From contig NZ_SMAO01000005.1 in the NCBI RefSeq assembly GCF_004342175.1, positions 1 through 64,000 of the forward strand: a stretch of DNA of 64,000 bases, in the 5' to 3' direction. This stretch comes from Thiobaca trueperi (GTDB lineage: Bacteria > Pseudomonadota > Gammaproteobacteria > Chromatiales > Chromatiaceae). The notes under the pieces were generated by a model that searched no databases, was not told the origin of the DNA, and saw only the letters and a list, made by a program, of their open reading frames with translations. Below, one piece after another: positions 54,787 to 63,572 of this stretch. Each line of letters begins with the position of its first letter. The stretch's first letter is position 1. Made by a program: the position numbers and the translations under genes.

Positions 54787-55143
54787 TCATGCCGAGGGTT
54801 TGCGCGACGCCAGCTTTGCGATCCTGTCGAGCAGCTCGCGCTGGCCATCGGCATCCGTGGCGCGAAAGCTCTGGATAAGTCGCAGCTCGTCATCGCTGAG
54901 AGGATGCTCTTCATCCAGCAGCAGCAGCCAGGCCGGCGAGACCGTCTCCAGCGCGGCCGCAAGCTGATGCGCCGCTTCCAGTCCCATGCGACGGATACCC
55001 TGCTCGTAGTTGCTGATCCGCGATTTGGACAGCAGTCCGGTGGTGCGGAGAGACAAATCGTTCAGTGACCAGCCCCGGCGCTGCCGCTCCGCACGCAGAC
55101 GGCTGCCGATCCGACGAGAAAGTGAAGCAAATTCAGGTTCCAC
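54787..55143 (-). CDS. XRE-family helix-turn-helix protein
   Basis: The 118-residue protein has a Cro/C1-type HTH at about 12-70: IGSRLRAERQRRGWSLNDLS, then SKSRISNYEQGIRRMGLEAA for the recognition helix, and a short helical tail. It probably binds DNA as a dimer; targets are unknown. The start is GTG at 55143 with GGAG eleven bases upstream. It reads in the same direction as the FliT-like gene, 32 bp away, so they may be cotranscribed. Confidence 0.88.
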   Translation of the reverse strand: MEPEFASLSRRIGSRLRAERQRRGWSLNDLSLRTTGLLSKSRISNYEQGIRRMGLEAAHQLAAALETVSPAWLLLLDEEHPLSDDELRLIQSFRATDADGQRELLDRIAKLASRKPSA

Positions 55144-55365
55144 GATGAGATCACTCCAGAGTTGGCGGGACCGTCCGATCCCGATTGAATGACTGTAGCA
55201 AATCGATCACGAGACGTGTGGCTATGTTTTGTGTATGCCTCTTGCGATTCGGCTGACGGGACGCGCCCGGTGCGCGTGGCGGCTACATTGTTGCCCGCTG
55301 CGCAACCGGCTATGATCGATCAGACATCATTCGCCACGATCAACACCTAAAACTAAAGGTGCCAA

Positions 55366-55788
55366 ATGTTAAGAGACTGGTCAGACGTTTACCTGATCGG
55401 CATTGCCGAGATCGATCAGCAGCACCAGGGATTTTTCGCCGCCGCCCATCGATTATATGAAGAGATTCTGGATCGGGAAGGCAAGAACGCGGTCGTTGAG
55501 GCCATGGCCTTCATGCGTGACTACGCCGAACAGCATTTTCAGACCGAAGAGGCATTCATGCGTGAGCATGACTATCCTGGCCTGAAAGAGCACATGCAGC
55601 TTCATGTTGCGTTTTTCCGCCGTCTGGACGGTCTGGAAGACGATCTGATGATCTTTGGCCCCAGTCAGGATCTCGCGGATCGCGCCCTGGACATCACGCA
55701 GGACTGGCTGATCGATCACATAGCCGACGAAGACATGCTGTATTCGCTGCATGTCAAGGCGCGCGAACCACGTGGGAACGCCGCTTGA
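55366..55788 (+). CDS. Bacteriohemerythrin
   Basis: The 140-residue oxygen-binding protein keeps every di-iron ligand of the family: His20 (IDQQH), His57 and Glu61 (QHFQTEE), His76 and His80 (HMQLH), His118 and Asp123 (DHIADED). It starts with W5 in a MLRDWSD opening typical of the group. Such proteins deliver or sense oxygen, often in microaerobic or motile bacteria. AAAGGTG precedes the ATG. It is distinct from the HHE protein at 6063. Confidence 0.95.
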   Translation: MLRDWSDVYLIGIAEIDQQHQGFFAAAHRLYEEILDREGKNAVVEAMAFMRDYAEQHFQTEEAFMREHDYPGLKEHMQLHVAFFRRLDGLEDDLMIFGPSQDLADRALDITQDWLIDHIADEDMLYSLHVKAREPRGNAA

Positions 55789-55916
55789 GCAGGAAACGTG
55801 TTCAGCGTCAGGCGCCCTGTCACTGACTCTTCCATTTTTCGCCGGATTCTGTATATTGGCGCGTTTACCTGCGGGGTCTCCCGCAACGCCCATCCAGTCT
55901 GAAGCCAGGACAGCAC

Positions 55917-56174
55917 ATGGTCACGATTCGTTTGTCTCGCGGTGGTTCCAAGAAGAACCCCTTTTATCAGATCGTTGTCGCCGACATTCGCGCCAAGCGC
56001 GACGGTCGCTATATTGAGCGGCTCGGTTTCTTCAACCCAACGGCCAAGGGCGGCGAAGTGCCCTTGCGCGTGGATCGCGAGCGGGCCGAGCACTGGATCC
56101 GTCAGGGCGCGCAGCCGACTGATCGTGCCAGACAGTTGCTGAAGCAGGCGGAGCGCGAGGCGGCGGCGGTCTGA
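55917..56174 (+). CDS. rpsP: 30S ribosomal protein S16
   Basis: The 85-residue protein begins [20 protein letters not shown] and has [11 protein letters not shown] near 26-36, both diagnostic of S16. It supports 30S assembly. AGGA precedes the ATG. It leads the conserved rpsP-rimM-trmD-rplS operon. Confidence 0.98.
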   Translation: MVTIRLSRGGSKKNPFYQIVVADIRAKRDGRYIERLGFFNPTAKGGEVPLRVDRERAEHWIRQGAQPTDRARQLLKQAEREAAAV

Positions 56175-56184
56175 GTCGCGCCCG

Positions 56185-56694
56185 ATGTCCGGGGAGACCG
56201 GTTCATCACGGGTTCTGGTCGGGCGCATCGCTGGCGTCTATGGTCTCAAGGGCTGGGTGAAGATTCTGTCCGAGACCGATCCGCGTGCCGGCATCTTCGG
56301 CTATTCGCCCTGGCTGATCGGCCCGGACGCGGTTCCTCGCCGGGTGGTTGAGAGCAAAGAGCACGGCAAAGGGCTGATTGCGCGGCTGGATGACTGTGTG
56401 GATCGCGATCAGGCAGCGCGGCTGGTTGGGCAGGAGATCGCCATCCATCGCGCGCAACTGCCACCCCCGCGCCCGGATGAATTCTACTGGCTCGACCTGG
56501 AAGGCCTCGCGGTCGTCACGACCGACGGGATCGAACTGGGTCGGGTGGATCATCTTTTTTCCACCGGCGTCAACGATGTGCTGGTGGTCAAAGGGGAGCG
56601 CGAACGTCTCCTGCCCTTTGCCTGGGGCGATGTCGTCAAGGACGTGGATTTCGAGCGCGGGCGGATTGAGGTCGATTGGGATCCTGAGTTCTGA
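56185..56694 (+). CDS. rimM: 16S rRNA processing protein RimM
   Basis: The 169-residue protein has the RimM N-terminal motif [16 protein letters not shown] near 12-27 and a PRC-barrel end with [10 protein letters not shown] near 93-102 and [14 protein letters not shown] near 143. It assists 30S head assembly by binding S19. It starts ten bases after rpsP, and its stop shares one base with the trmD start. Confidence 0.96.
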   Translation: MSGETGSSRVLVGRIAGVYGLKGWVKILSETDPRAGIFGYSPWLIGPDAVPRRVVESKEHGKGLIARLDDCVDRDQAARLVGQEIAIHRAQLPPPRPDEFYWLDLEGLAVVTTDGIELGRVDHLFSTGVNDVLVVKGERERLLPFAWGDVVKDVDFERGRIEVDWDPEF

Positions 56695-57443
56695 TGCGCT
56701 TCGATGTGGTGACCCTGTTTCCGGATCTGTTCCGCATTCTGTCGGATCAGGGTGTGACCGGGCGGGCCATGACACGCGGTCTGGCAGAGCTGCATCTCTG
56801 GAATCCGCGCGATTACACCCGTGACGTGCATCGCACCGTCGATGACCGGCCCTATGGCGGCGGTCCCGGCATGGTCATGAAGGTCGAGCCGTTGCGCGAT
56901 GCCATTCTGGCTGCGCGTGCCGCCGCGCCGACCAGCCGGGTCGCTTATCTGTCCCCGCAGGGACGGCTGCTCGATCAGGCCGCGATCAGCGGGATCGCCG
57001 CGCAACCCGGTTGGATTCTGCTAGCCGGGCGTTATGAAGGCGTCGATGAGCGGTTGATCGAGGCCCAGGTGGACGAAGAGTGGTCGATCGGCGACTACGT
57101 CCTGAGCGGCGGCGAGCTGCCGGCGATGGTCGTCATGGATGCGGCTATCCGTCTCCTGCCAGGGGCGCTCGGGCATGCCGACTCCGCGCAGCAGGATTCG
57201 CATATGAACGGGCTGTTGGACTGCCCCCATTACACCCGCCCGGAACGGATCGACGGACGCTCGGTTCCCCCGGTGCTGATCGGCGGCGATCATGCCGCGA
57301 TCAAACAGTGGCGGTTGCGTCAGGCGCTCGGGCGCACCTGGCAGCGCCGTCCGGATTTACTGACGCGGCGCGGCCTGAATGCAGCCGAGCAGGCGCTACT
57401 CGATGAATTTGTACTGGCTCACCCTGATGGTGACGCCGGGTGA
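56694..57443 (+). CDS. trmD: tRNA (guanine37-N1)-methyltransferase TrmD
   Basis: The 249-residue SPOUT methyltransferase makes m1G37, which prevents frameshifting. It has [13 protein letters not shown] at the start, [14 protein letters not shown] near 50-63, and the trefoil-knot region [13 protein letters not shown] near 107-119 with [15 protein letters not shown] near 128-142. The ATG overlaps the rimM stop by one base, so the two are coupled. Confidence 0.97.
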   Translation: MRFDVVTLFPDLFRILSDQGVTGRAMTRGLAELHLWNPRDYTRDVHRTVDDRPYGGGPGMVMKVEPLRDAILAARAAAPTSRVAYLSPQGRLLDQAAISGIAAQPGWILLAGRYEGVDERLIEAQVDEEWSIGDYVLSGGELPAMVVMDAAIRLLPGALGHADSAQQDSHMNGLLDCPHYTRPERIDGRSVPPVLIGGDHAAIKQWRLRQALGRTWQRRPDLLTRRGLNAAEQALLDEFVLAHPDGDAG

Positions 57444-57465
57444 GAACAGGAGCCTTAAGGAAACC

Positions 57466-57810
<345 letters not shown>

Positions 57811-57843
57811 GACGCCCGCGCGGTCATCTCACGGGATGGCCGT

Positions 57844-59316
57844 GTGCGGGCGAGGACGGGCACCCGCTTGTCTCAGACCTTCTACTGGCACGATTACGAA
57901 ACCTGGGGCGCCGATCCCCATCGTGATCGTGCCTGTCAGTTCGCCGGTCTGCGCACCGATGCCGATCTGAATGAAATCGACGCGCCGCTGGTGCTCTACT
58001 GCCGTCCGGCGACCGATCTGCTGCCCCATCCCGATGCCTGTCTCCTCACCGGTATCACGCCTCAACTCGCCGAGCGCGAGGGTGTGATCGAGGCCGAGTT
58101 CGCGGCCCGCATCCTCCGTGTTCTGAGTCAGCCCGGTACCTGTGGGGTCGGCTACAACAGCGTCCGCTTCGATGATGAAGTCACCCGCAACCTGCTGTAT
58201 CGCAATCTGTACGATCCCTATGCCCGCGAGTGGCGCAACGGCAATTCGCGCTGGGATCTGATCGATACCCTGCGTCTGGCCCATGCACTGCGACCGGAGG
58301 GGATCGACTGGCCGACCCACGCCGATGGCACGACTTCGTTCAGGCTGGAACACCTGACCGCCGCCAATGGTATCGGCCATGCCCAGGCGCATGACGCCCT
58401 GGCTGACGTGCGGGCGACCATCGCCATGGCGCGTCGGTTGCGTCAGGCACAGCCCCGACTGTTCGACTATGCGCTGACCCTGCGCGACAAGCGCAAAGTC
58501 CGCGCGTTGCTTGAAAAAGGCGAGCCGCTGCTGCATGCCTCGTCACGCTTTGCGTCCGCGCTGGGCTGCATCGCGCCGGTGTATCCTGTCGCGTCGCATC
58601 CCACCAATACCAACGGCGTCATCTGTTTCGATCTGCGTGCCGATCCGGCGCAACTGCTCGATTTGCCGGTCGATGAGATCCGTTTCCGGCTTTTCACCCC
58701 CGCCGCGCAACTGTCGGACGGACAGGAGCGCATCCCGCTCAAGACGATCCATGTCAATCGCGCCCCCGTGCTGGCGCCGCTGAAGACCCTGACCGCTCAG
58801 GCCGCCGAACGCTGGCGCATCGATCCGCGTCAGGTTGCCGAACGGGCACAATGGATCGCGGCATCTGCTGCCGCGATCCAGCGCCGCGTGCAGGATGCGC
58901 ATCAGATGTCCGAGACGTCAGCGGAAACCGATCCGGATCTGATGCTCTACAGCGGCGGCTTTTTCTCCGACGCGGATCGGCGCGCGATGGACGCCGTCCA
59001 TCGTCTTGCGCCGCACGACCTGGCGGAGCATCCGCCAGCCTTCGAGGATCCGCGTCTGACCCGGATGCTGTTCCGTTATCGCGCCCGCAACTGGCCCGAA
59101 ACGCTCACGCCCGATGAACGCGCCGACTGGGATGAGGACCGCTTCGCGCGACTCACCGATCCAGCCGCCGGTGGCGGCATCCAGATCGACCAGTACGAAC
59201 AGCGTCTGGTGGAGCTGACCGAGGCCCATGCCGACGATCCGGCCAGATTGCAGATTCTGGACTCACTCTCGGACTGGGCCGAGCAGATTTTTGATGCAGG
59301 GCTTTTTCAGTCGTAA
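57844..59316 (+). CDS. sbcB: Exodeoxyribonuclease I
   Basis: This 490-residue 3'-5' single-strand DNA exonuclease of the DEDDh group has FYWHDYETWG near 13-22 (Asp and Glu ligands), YNSVRFDDEVTRNLLYRN near 103-120 and AHDALADVRATIAMA near 183-197. The SH3-like and helical domains follow to the end. It works in recombination and mismatch repair with RecJ, also encoded here. The start is GTG at 57844 or TTG at 57868, which gives the conserved MSQTFYWHDYE. A hairpin at about 57812-57857 overlaps the first choice. The stop overlaps the toxin remnant by ten bases. Confidence 0.93.
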   Translation: MRARTGTRLSQTFYWHDYETWGADPHRDRACQFAGLRTDADLNEIDAPLVLYCRPATDLLPHPDACLLTGITPQLAEREGVIEAEFAARILRVLSQPGTCGVGYNSVRFDDEVTRNLLYRNLYDPYAREWRNGNSRWDLIDTLRLAHALRPEGIDWPTHADGTTSFRLEHLTAANGIGHAQAHDALADVRATIAMARRLRQAQPRLFDYALTLRDKRKVRALLEKGEPLLHASSRFASALGCIAPVYPVASHPTNTNGVICFDLRADPAQLLDLPVDEIRFRLFTPAAQLSDGQERIPLKTIHVNRAPVLAPLKTLTAQAAERWRIDPRQVAERAQWIAASAAAIQRRVQDAHQMSETSAETDPDLMLYSGGFFSDADRRAMDAVHRLAPHDLAEHPPAFEDPRLTRMLFRYRARNWPETLTPDERADWDEDRFARLTDPAAGGGIQIDQYEQRLVELTEAHADDPARLQILDSLSDWAEQIFDAGLFQS

Positions 59317-59453
59317 TGGTAGCGACAGGCAATGATGACCAGCTCATTGCCATCCACCCGGTAGATGAGACGATTGGATTCATCGATGCGGCGCGACCAG
59401 AAGCCCGAGAGGTTTTCCTTCAGGGGTTCGGGCTTGCCAATGCCGTCGAATGG
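59307..59453 (-). pseudogene. yoeB: YoeB toxin fragment (N-terminus deleted)
   Basis: Reading the minus strand from 59453 gives 48 codons and a stop with an excellent YoeB/Txe C-terminal half: PFDGIGKPEPLKENLSGFW, then SRRIDESNRLIYRV and a CRYHY end with the catalytic His. There is no start codon and about the first 35-40 residues are missing. The frame joins directly to the antitoxin sequence upstream at about 59453-59458, so an internal deletion removed the antitoxin end and the toxin start. It cannot be made as a normal toxin. Confidence 0.88.
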
Positions 59454-59608
59454 ACGGTTTCCATCAGACTGTTGAACGTATCGAGCGACATCAAGACGGC
59501 ATTGGGCGCGTCACGCCGGGCAATCACCGTGTAGTCGGCATCGTCGATCACCTGATCGATCACGTTTTTGAGGCTGTTGCGGGCTTCCGAGAAGTTCACG
59601 ACGCGCAT
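59420..59608 (-). CDS. yefM: Truncated YefM/Phd-family antitoxin
   Basis: The 62-residue frame has the Phd/YefM DNA-binding N-terminal domain: MRVVNFSEARNSLKNVIDQV, then DYTVIARRDAPNAVLMSLD to NSLMET at 47-51. After that the sequence is an out-of-frame reading of yoeB (VHSTALASPNP), so the toxin-binding C-terminus is gone. It could still fold and bind its operator. The AGGTAAG site and a palindromic operator upstream remain intact. Confidence 0.85.
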   Translation of the reverse strand: MRVVNFSEARNSLKNVIDQVIDDADYTVIARRDAPNAVLMSLDTFNSLMETVHSTALASPNP

Positions 59609-59619
59609 GACATCTTACC

Positions 59620-59637
59620 TGTGCTATTGATAGCACA
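59620..59637 (-). promoter_or_regulatory. Candidate YefM operator palindrome
   Basis: TGTGCTAT (59620-59627) and ATAGCACA (59630-59637) are perfect inverted copies with a 2-base centre, just upstream of the antitoxin start and its ribosome site. Phd/YefM antitoxins repress their own promoters through such palindromes. The role is inferred from position. Confidence 0.6.
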
Positions 59638-59690
59638 AGTCTAGGGTATCCCGTTCCCGGGTACCAGAAGCCATGCCGACCAAAGAACGA

Positions 59691-60677
59691 TCAGTCATCG
59701 CCCGCCCCGTCGCTGCAACAGGGCAGTGCATCGCTGTTCTCTGCATCATAGTAAAAACAGCGGTTGCGTCCCTCATCCTTGGCCCGGTACAGGGCGAGAT
59801 CCGCCTGGCCGAGCAGGCTATAGGCAAGCTGCTCGTGAGTCGGGATCATGGCGGTGACGCCAATGCTGACCGTGACCACCTCGCCGCTGTGCGAGGTCGG
59901 ATGCGGCAACTGGAGTTCCTCGATCCACCGTCGTAGACGTTCCGCAATCGTGCAGGCTGTCGCGCGTCCTGCATCTGCCAGCAGCAGCACGAATTCCTCG
60001 CCACCATAGCGTGAGATCCGATCCCCTGTATGGCGCAGCGTATCCTGCAGGGCGGTTGCCACCCTGATGAGACATTCGTCGCCCTTGAGGTGACCGAAAT
60101 GATCGTTATAGGCTTTGAAATGATCCACATCGATCATGATCAGAGCCAGACTTTGCTGTTTTTTCTGAGCATCCCTGAAAGCATTGACCAAATCCTGATC
60201 GAAGCGGCGGCGGTTGCCGACCCCGGTGAGTGCGTCGCGGTAGGTCGTGGCCATCAGTTGTGAGGATTGATCGCGCAGCCGACGCTCCCGACGCACGGTG
60301 GCGGTCATGTCCTGAACCTGAATCAGGACGGCGCACTGCTCATGATGCAGCGGCGTCACATAGATGAGCTGCTGCATCCGCTGATCGAGCCTGCGATCCA
60401 TCGCTTGTTGATAAAGCGGCAGGATGGCGCCGTTCAGGCCGGGGGCAAGCATGGATGACAGCTTGAAACGCACGGCCTGTTCGATGCCATCCTGGAGACG
60501 GGTCTGCGCCGTTTCGGGGAACACCTCTCCAAGATGCCGGGTGACGACATCGTTCAGGGTCAAGCCGCTGTATTTGACCATCCAGGCGTTCCAGGACAGG
60601 ATCCGCCCCTGGCGGTCGAGCAGGATCACGCCGGTTTGCAACCGATCAATCAGTTGCGCGCTGAGCAGATCATCCAT
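59691..60677 (-). CDS. PAS-GGDEF diguanylate cyclase
   Basis: The 328-residue protein has an N-terminal PAS domain (about 8-120; GVILLDRQGRILSWNAWMVK) and a C-terminal GGDEF domain (about 145-310; DALTGVGNRRRFDQD, IDVDHFKAYND, and the active-site RYGGEEFVLLL). It should make c-di-GMP. The inhibitory I-site RxxD is not present (HTGD stands in that place), so product feedback may be weak. The ATG at 60677 has AGGAG eight bases upstream, overlapping the cheC stop. It is the third gene of an operon after a CheY-like regulator and CheC. Confidence 0.92.
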   Translation of the reverse strand: MDDLLSAQLIDRLQTGVILLDRQGRILSWNAWMVKYSGLTLNDVVTRHLGEVFPETAQTRLQDGIEQAVRFKLSSMLAPGLNGAILPLYQQAMDRRLDQRMQQLIYVTPLHHEQCAVLIQVQDMTATVRRERRLRDQSSQLMATTYRDALTGVGNRRRFDQDLVNAFRDAQKKQQSLALIMIDVDHFKAYNDHFGHLKGDECLIRVATALQDTLRHTGDRISRYGGEEFVLLLADAGRATACTIAERLRRWIEELQLPHPTSHSGEVVTVSIGVTAMIPTHEQLAYSLLGQADLALYRAKDEGRNRCFYYDAENSDALPCCSDGAGDD

Positions 60678-60689
60678 CCGGGGCACTCC

Positions 60690-61304
60690 TCACTGCATGC
60701 CGAGACGTGATAGATAACCATCGACGTAGGTCAGCAGGGCGTTCAGTGAACTGACACTGAGCAGAAAGAGCAGATGACCCTTGATGCGTTCCTGACGGAT
60801 GGCAAGATGGATCTGCAACACCAGAATGACCTGATCGTCATCCTGGTCGAACAGAGGCAGGGCACCGGGGGTGTTGAAATGATGCATCGGCAGGTCGCCG
60901 TGGAATTCGACGCCGAATTCATCAGCGAGCGCACTGATGCAGGCATTGAGGATGATATTGCCGATTTCGCACATGGCCTCCTGCTCGAATTCGGACACCT
61001 CTTCCGGGAGCAGGTCGGGATCGAGCATGTGGCTGACGATGGCCAGGGCATTGCGTTCGGGAAAGAGCAGGATGGCCTGCGCATCGAATGGGCCGCTGAA
61101 GCGGATCGACACCATGCTCAGTTCCTTGAACTCCGAGCCGAGCAGATCGGTGGCGATCGTGCTGGACCGGACCAGCGACACCAGCGGGGCGGACAGATGC
61201 ACCTCATCCCGCACGATCTGGCTCAGGCTGCGCGCCGCCCGCCCGACGCCCAGATTGAAGAGTTCGCCCAGCGCATCGCGCTGCAAATCGCTCAATTCAG
61301 CCAT
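60690..61304 (-). CDS. cheC: CheC-type chemotaxis phosphatase
   Basis: The 204-residue protein has two copies of the CheC active-site pattern. D10-x3-E14-x2-N17 with P40 lies 22 residues on, and E109-x3-E113-x2-N116 with P139 lies at the same spacing. CheC dephosphorylates CheY-P and in many bacteria partners CheD. Here it follows a CheY-like receiver gene with 13 bases of overlap and precedes a diguanylate cyclase, which suggests control of that receiver rather than the main flagellar CheY. Confidence 0.88.
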   Translation of the reverse strand: MAELSDLQRDALGELFNLGVGRAARSLSQIVRDEVHLSAPLVSLVRSSTIATDLLGSEFKELSMVSIRFSGPFDAQAILLFPERNALAIVSHMLDPDLLPEEVSEFEQEAMCEIGNIILNACISALADEFGVEFHGDLPMHHFNTPGALPLFDQDDDQVILVLQIHLAIRQERIKGHLLFLLSVSSLNALLTYVDGYLSRLGMQ

Positions 61305-61675
61305 GTGTCGTCCTCGAACAGCGCCACCATGCCAGCCACCGATTCTGGCGTGATCGGCTTGGCAACAAATTTGATGCCGGCCTTTTCAGCCGCCTGTCGC
61401 ACGGCGTCCTGAATATTGGCGGTGCAGAGCACGACCCGGATGCTCGGGTGATGCAGACGAATCCAGCCGGCGACCTCCAGTCCGTTCATACCCGGCATGT
61501 TCACATCCAGGCTGACCAGCGACGGCGGTTCCTGCTCGATCATGGCCTCCGCCTCGGCGCCGTTCGTCGCCTCGGCGAGCCGCCAGTCGGGGCGCAGCGC
61601 ATTGACACAACGGCTGATCATCATGCGCGACATCTTGCTGTCATCGACAATCAGAAGGAGTGGGTGATTCATCAT
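61292..61675 (-). CDS. Single-domain response regulator (CheY-like)
   Basis: The 127-residue receiver domain has LLIVDDSKMSRMMI near 6-19 with the acidic pair, the phosphoacceptor Asp in LVSLDVNMPGMNGLEVAG near 55, the Thr/Ser switch in LCTANIQD near 83-90, and AKPITPE with the conserved Lys near 105. There is no output domain, so it signals by protein contact. It starts at tandem ATGs (61675/61672). The next gene encodes a CheC phosphatase and the one after a c-di-GMP synthase. Confidence 0.9.
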   Translation of the reverse strand: MMNHPLLLIVDDSKMSRMMISRCVNALRPDWRLAEATNGAEAEAMIEQEPPSLVSLDVNMPGMNGLEVAGWIRLHHPSIRVVLCTANIQDAVRQAAEKAGIKFVAKPITPESVAGMVALFEDDTWLN

Positions 61676-61823
61676 GGGTAGAGAGCCGTCAGTGAGTGGT
61701 TTGCGGTGGTCAGTCAAGCGGGGAACGCTGTGTCTGCAAATGTGCGGTGCGTCACATCTTACTCAGTCCGGGATGACGGCGTCTCCGCTGATTTGCGCCA
61801 GCGACAGGCGCTCATCATCGGGT

Positions 61824-62543
61824 TCAGGCGGGTTCGGCAAAGGGTTCGATGGCGATCACGCTCAGGCCGTCGGGATCGATCCGCCAGCGGATATTCTGAT
61901 CGAAGAGCCGGATGCCGAAGTCGCGGCGTTGCGGATAACGATCCATATAGCCCGGTCGCGGATCCTGCGCCAGTACCTGTTCGATCAGGGCGCGTAGCTG
62001 GCGTTCGCCGTGCGGATCGGCCCGATCCAGATCCGTTTGCGCCTGATCCGAGAAGCGTACCGGCAGCGCCACCGTCGCCAGCGGCGGCGTCGCAAAGCCG
62101 CTCGACGCCTGCGGGAATGAATCGGCATAGGGCACATAAGGTTTGATGTCGAGCACCGGCGTGCCATCAAGCAGATCGATCCCGCGCAGTCGCAGCGCCA
62201 ATCCGCGCGCATCTTTGACCAGCCCCAGATGCTCAACGGCTGAGAGTCCGATGGGATTGGGCCGATAGGGCGCGCGACTGGCAAAGACCCCGACCGTTTC
62301 GCGTCCGCCCAGTCGCGGCGGACGCACTGTGGGACGCCAGCCAGCGTCCAGACAGTCAGCATGAAACACAAACAGAATCCAGACATGCGAGAAGCCCTCA
62401 ATTCCCTTGAAGGCTTCTTCGCGCGCGAACGTTGGCAGCAATTCCAGGCGTGCCTCGGCGGCTGTCACCAATCCGGGTTGGCGCGGAATACCGAATTTAT
62501 CGGTATAGGGCGAGCGGATAAAACCAATAGGGTCGAAATGCAT
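61824..62543 (-). CDS. trmO: tRNA t6A37 methyltransferase TrmO
   Basis: The 239-residue protein matches TrmO (TsaA/YaeB): MHFDPIGFIRSPYTDKFGIP at the start, then GFSHVWILFVFH near 52-63, FASRAPYRPNPIGLS near 89-103, and LLDGTPVLDIKPYVPYADS near 124-142. It methylates threonylcarbamoyl-adenosine 37 in tRNA-Thr to m6t6A. The start is at ATG 62543, where homology begins. It lies 37 bp downstream of the carbonic anhydrase gene on the same strand. Confidence 0.93.
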   Translation of the reverse strand: MHFDPIGFIRSPYTDKFGIPRQPGLVTAAEARLELLPTFAREEAFKGIEGFSHVWILFVFHADCLDAGWRPTVRPPRLGGRETVGVFASRAPYRPNPIGLSAVEHLGLVKDARGLALRLRGIDLLDGTPVLDIKPYVPYADSFPQASSGFATPPLATVALPVRFSDQAQTDLDRADPHGERQLRALIEQVLAQDPRPGYMDRYPQRRDFGIRLFDQNIRWRIDPDGLSVIAIEPFAEPA

Positions 62544-62580
62544 GGTCTTGGCTGAAGGGGGTGTCGCCCAGGAAAACACC

Positions 62581-63318
62581 CTATTTCTGTATCGCCCGCG
62601 CATTGAGCGGCTGGACCGGGCGATTGTTCGGATGTCCCATGACCTTGGCAAACTGCTGGATCTGCCCGGCGGAGGCCGTGATTGGCTCCCTCATGACCAG
62701 CCAGATCACGCCTTCCGTGCAAGGTGGCGTGGTCAGTGAGCCGGTGAAACGGTAATAGTCGCGATTGGCCGGCAGCAAGGATTCGGGCGACAGTTTGGTG
62801 GACAGATGCACCGTGCTATCCGGCTGTGTCGGCATGGCGTCCCAGGCCGCTTTCAGTGCGGCGTCTTCCGCACCTTCCTTGAACATGACGCCGATCACGG
62901 CAAGATGACCGTCCCGATCCGCGTGCACCAGGTGCATCTCCATCGGGAACTCCTGTCCGTCAATATGGTTCTCGCTCGGCGTGTGGAAATGGAATTGCTT
63001 GAGTTCGTAATCCTGTCCGTCGAGCGTGATCCAGTTGCCGGGCCTTTCATTGATCTGGATCGTATGTCCGTTGTTGACCTCGTCGGCCTCGTCGGCGTGG
63101 TAATGAAACTCGATGGGTGACAGTTGGGTATCCACGGCGCTGCTCAGATCGACCGGCGACTGGTTTTTGCCCTGCTGGCAGAGCGTGAAATCAGGGGCGA
63201 GTTCACCCCAGTGCTCCGGTCCCTCAGCGCCTTCATAACCCCAGTGCGGGCCATGTCCGGCCAGCGCCAGTCCGCTGCCGACGAGGAGTGTCATGGTCAG
63301 GACAGTGATGGATTTCAT
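62581..63318 (-). CDS. Periplasmic alpha-carbonic anhydrase
   Basis: The 245-residue precursor has a signal peptide with cleavage near ALA-GHG (about residue 20). Zinc ligands His110 and His112 (QFHFHTPSENH) and His129 (EMHLVH) match alpha-class enzymes, as do NQSPVDL near 52-58, SLTTPPCTEGVIW near 194-206, and a Cys47-Cys200 disulfide. It interconverts CO2 and bicarbonate in the periplasm, useful for an autotroph. The AUG is directly preceded by 7-bp tandem repeats that include the ribosome site. Confidence 0.94.
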   Translation of the reverse strand: MKSITVLTMTLLVGSGLALAGHGPHWGYEGAEGPEHWGELAPDFTLCQQGKNQSPVDLSSAVDTQLSPIEFHYHADEADEVNNGHTIQINERPGNWITLDGQDYELKQFHFHTPSENHIDGQEFPMEMHLVHADRDGHLAVIGVMFKEGAEDAALKAAWDAMPTQPDSTVHLSTKLSPESLLPANRDYYRFTGSLTTPPCTEGVIWLVMREPITASAGQIQQFAKVMGHPNNRPVQPLNARAIQK

Positions 63319-63346
63319 GCTCTTTGCTCTTTGCTCGTTGCTCGTT
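63319..63346. repeat. 7-bp tandem repeats at the carbonic anhydrase start
   Basis: Four heptamers on the plus strand (GCTCTTT twice, then GCTCGTT twice) abut the start codon of the minus-strand carbonic anhydrase. In the mRNA they read AACGAGC, AACGAGC, AAAGAGC, AAAGAGC, AUG, so the likely ribosome-binding GAG is part of the repeat. Copy-number change would alter the leader but not the reading frame. Confidence 0.85.
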
Positions 63347-63572
63347 GCTTGAATGAGATTCCTGAGTTGCTTGCCGGCAGGGCGAACGGCGCCGCACGGG
63401 TGGACAGATTACGATAAAGCGCAACGAAAATCCGCTCATCGCCCGTCGTGCAGTCAATGTCATTGGCGCGCCTTGCCCAAGATGGCGGACAATGCGCGCC
63501 GGTTCGACAGATAACGACTCATCATGGGGCTGTCGGGGTTTGAATGCGCGGAAATGACGACTGGGAGAGAAC

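Noticed and set aside
59153..59383. 76-codon minus-strand frame at the toxin locus
   Set aside because: It is in a different frame from the YoeB fragment and reads as low-complexity shadow; the frame ending at 59307 carries the real toxin sequence.
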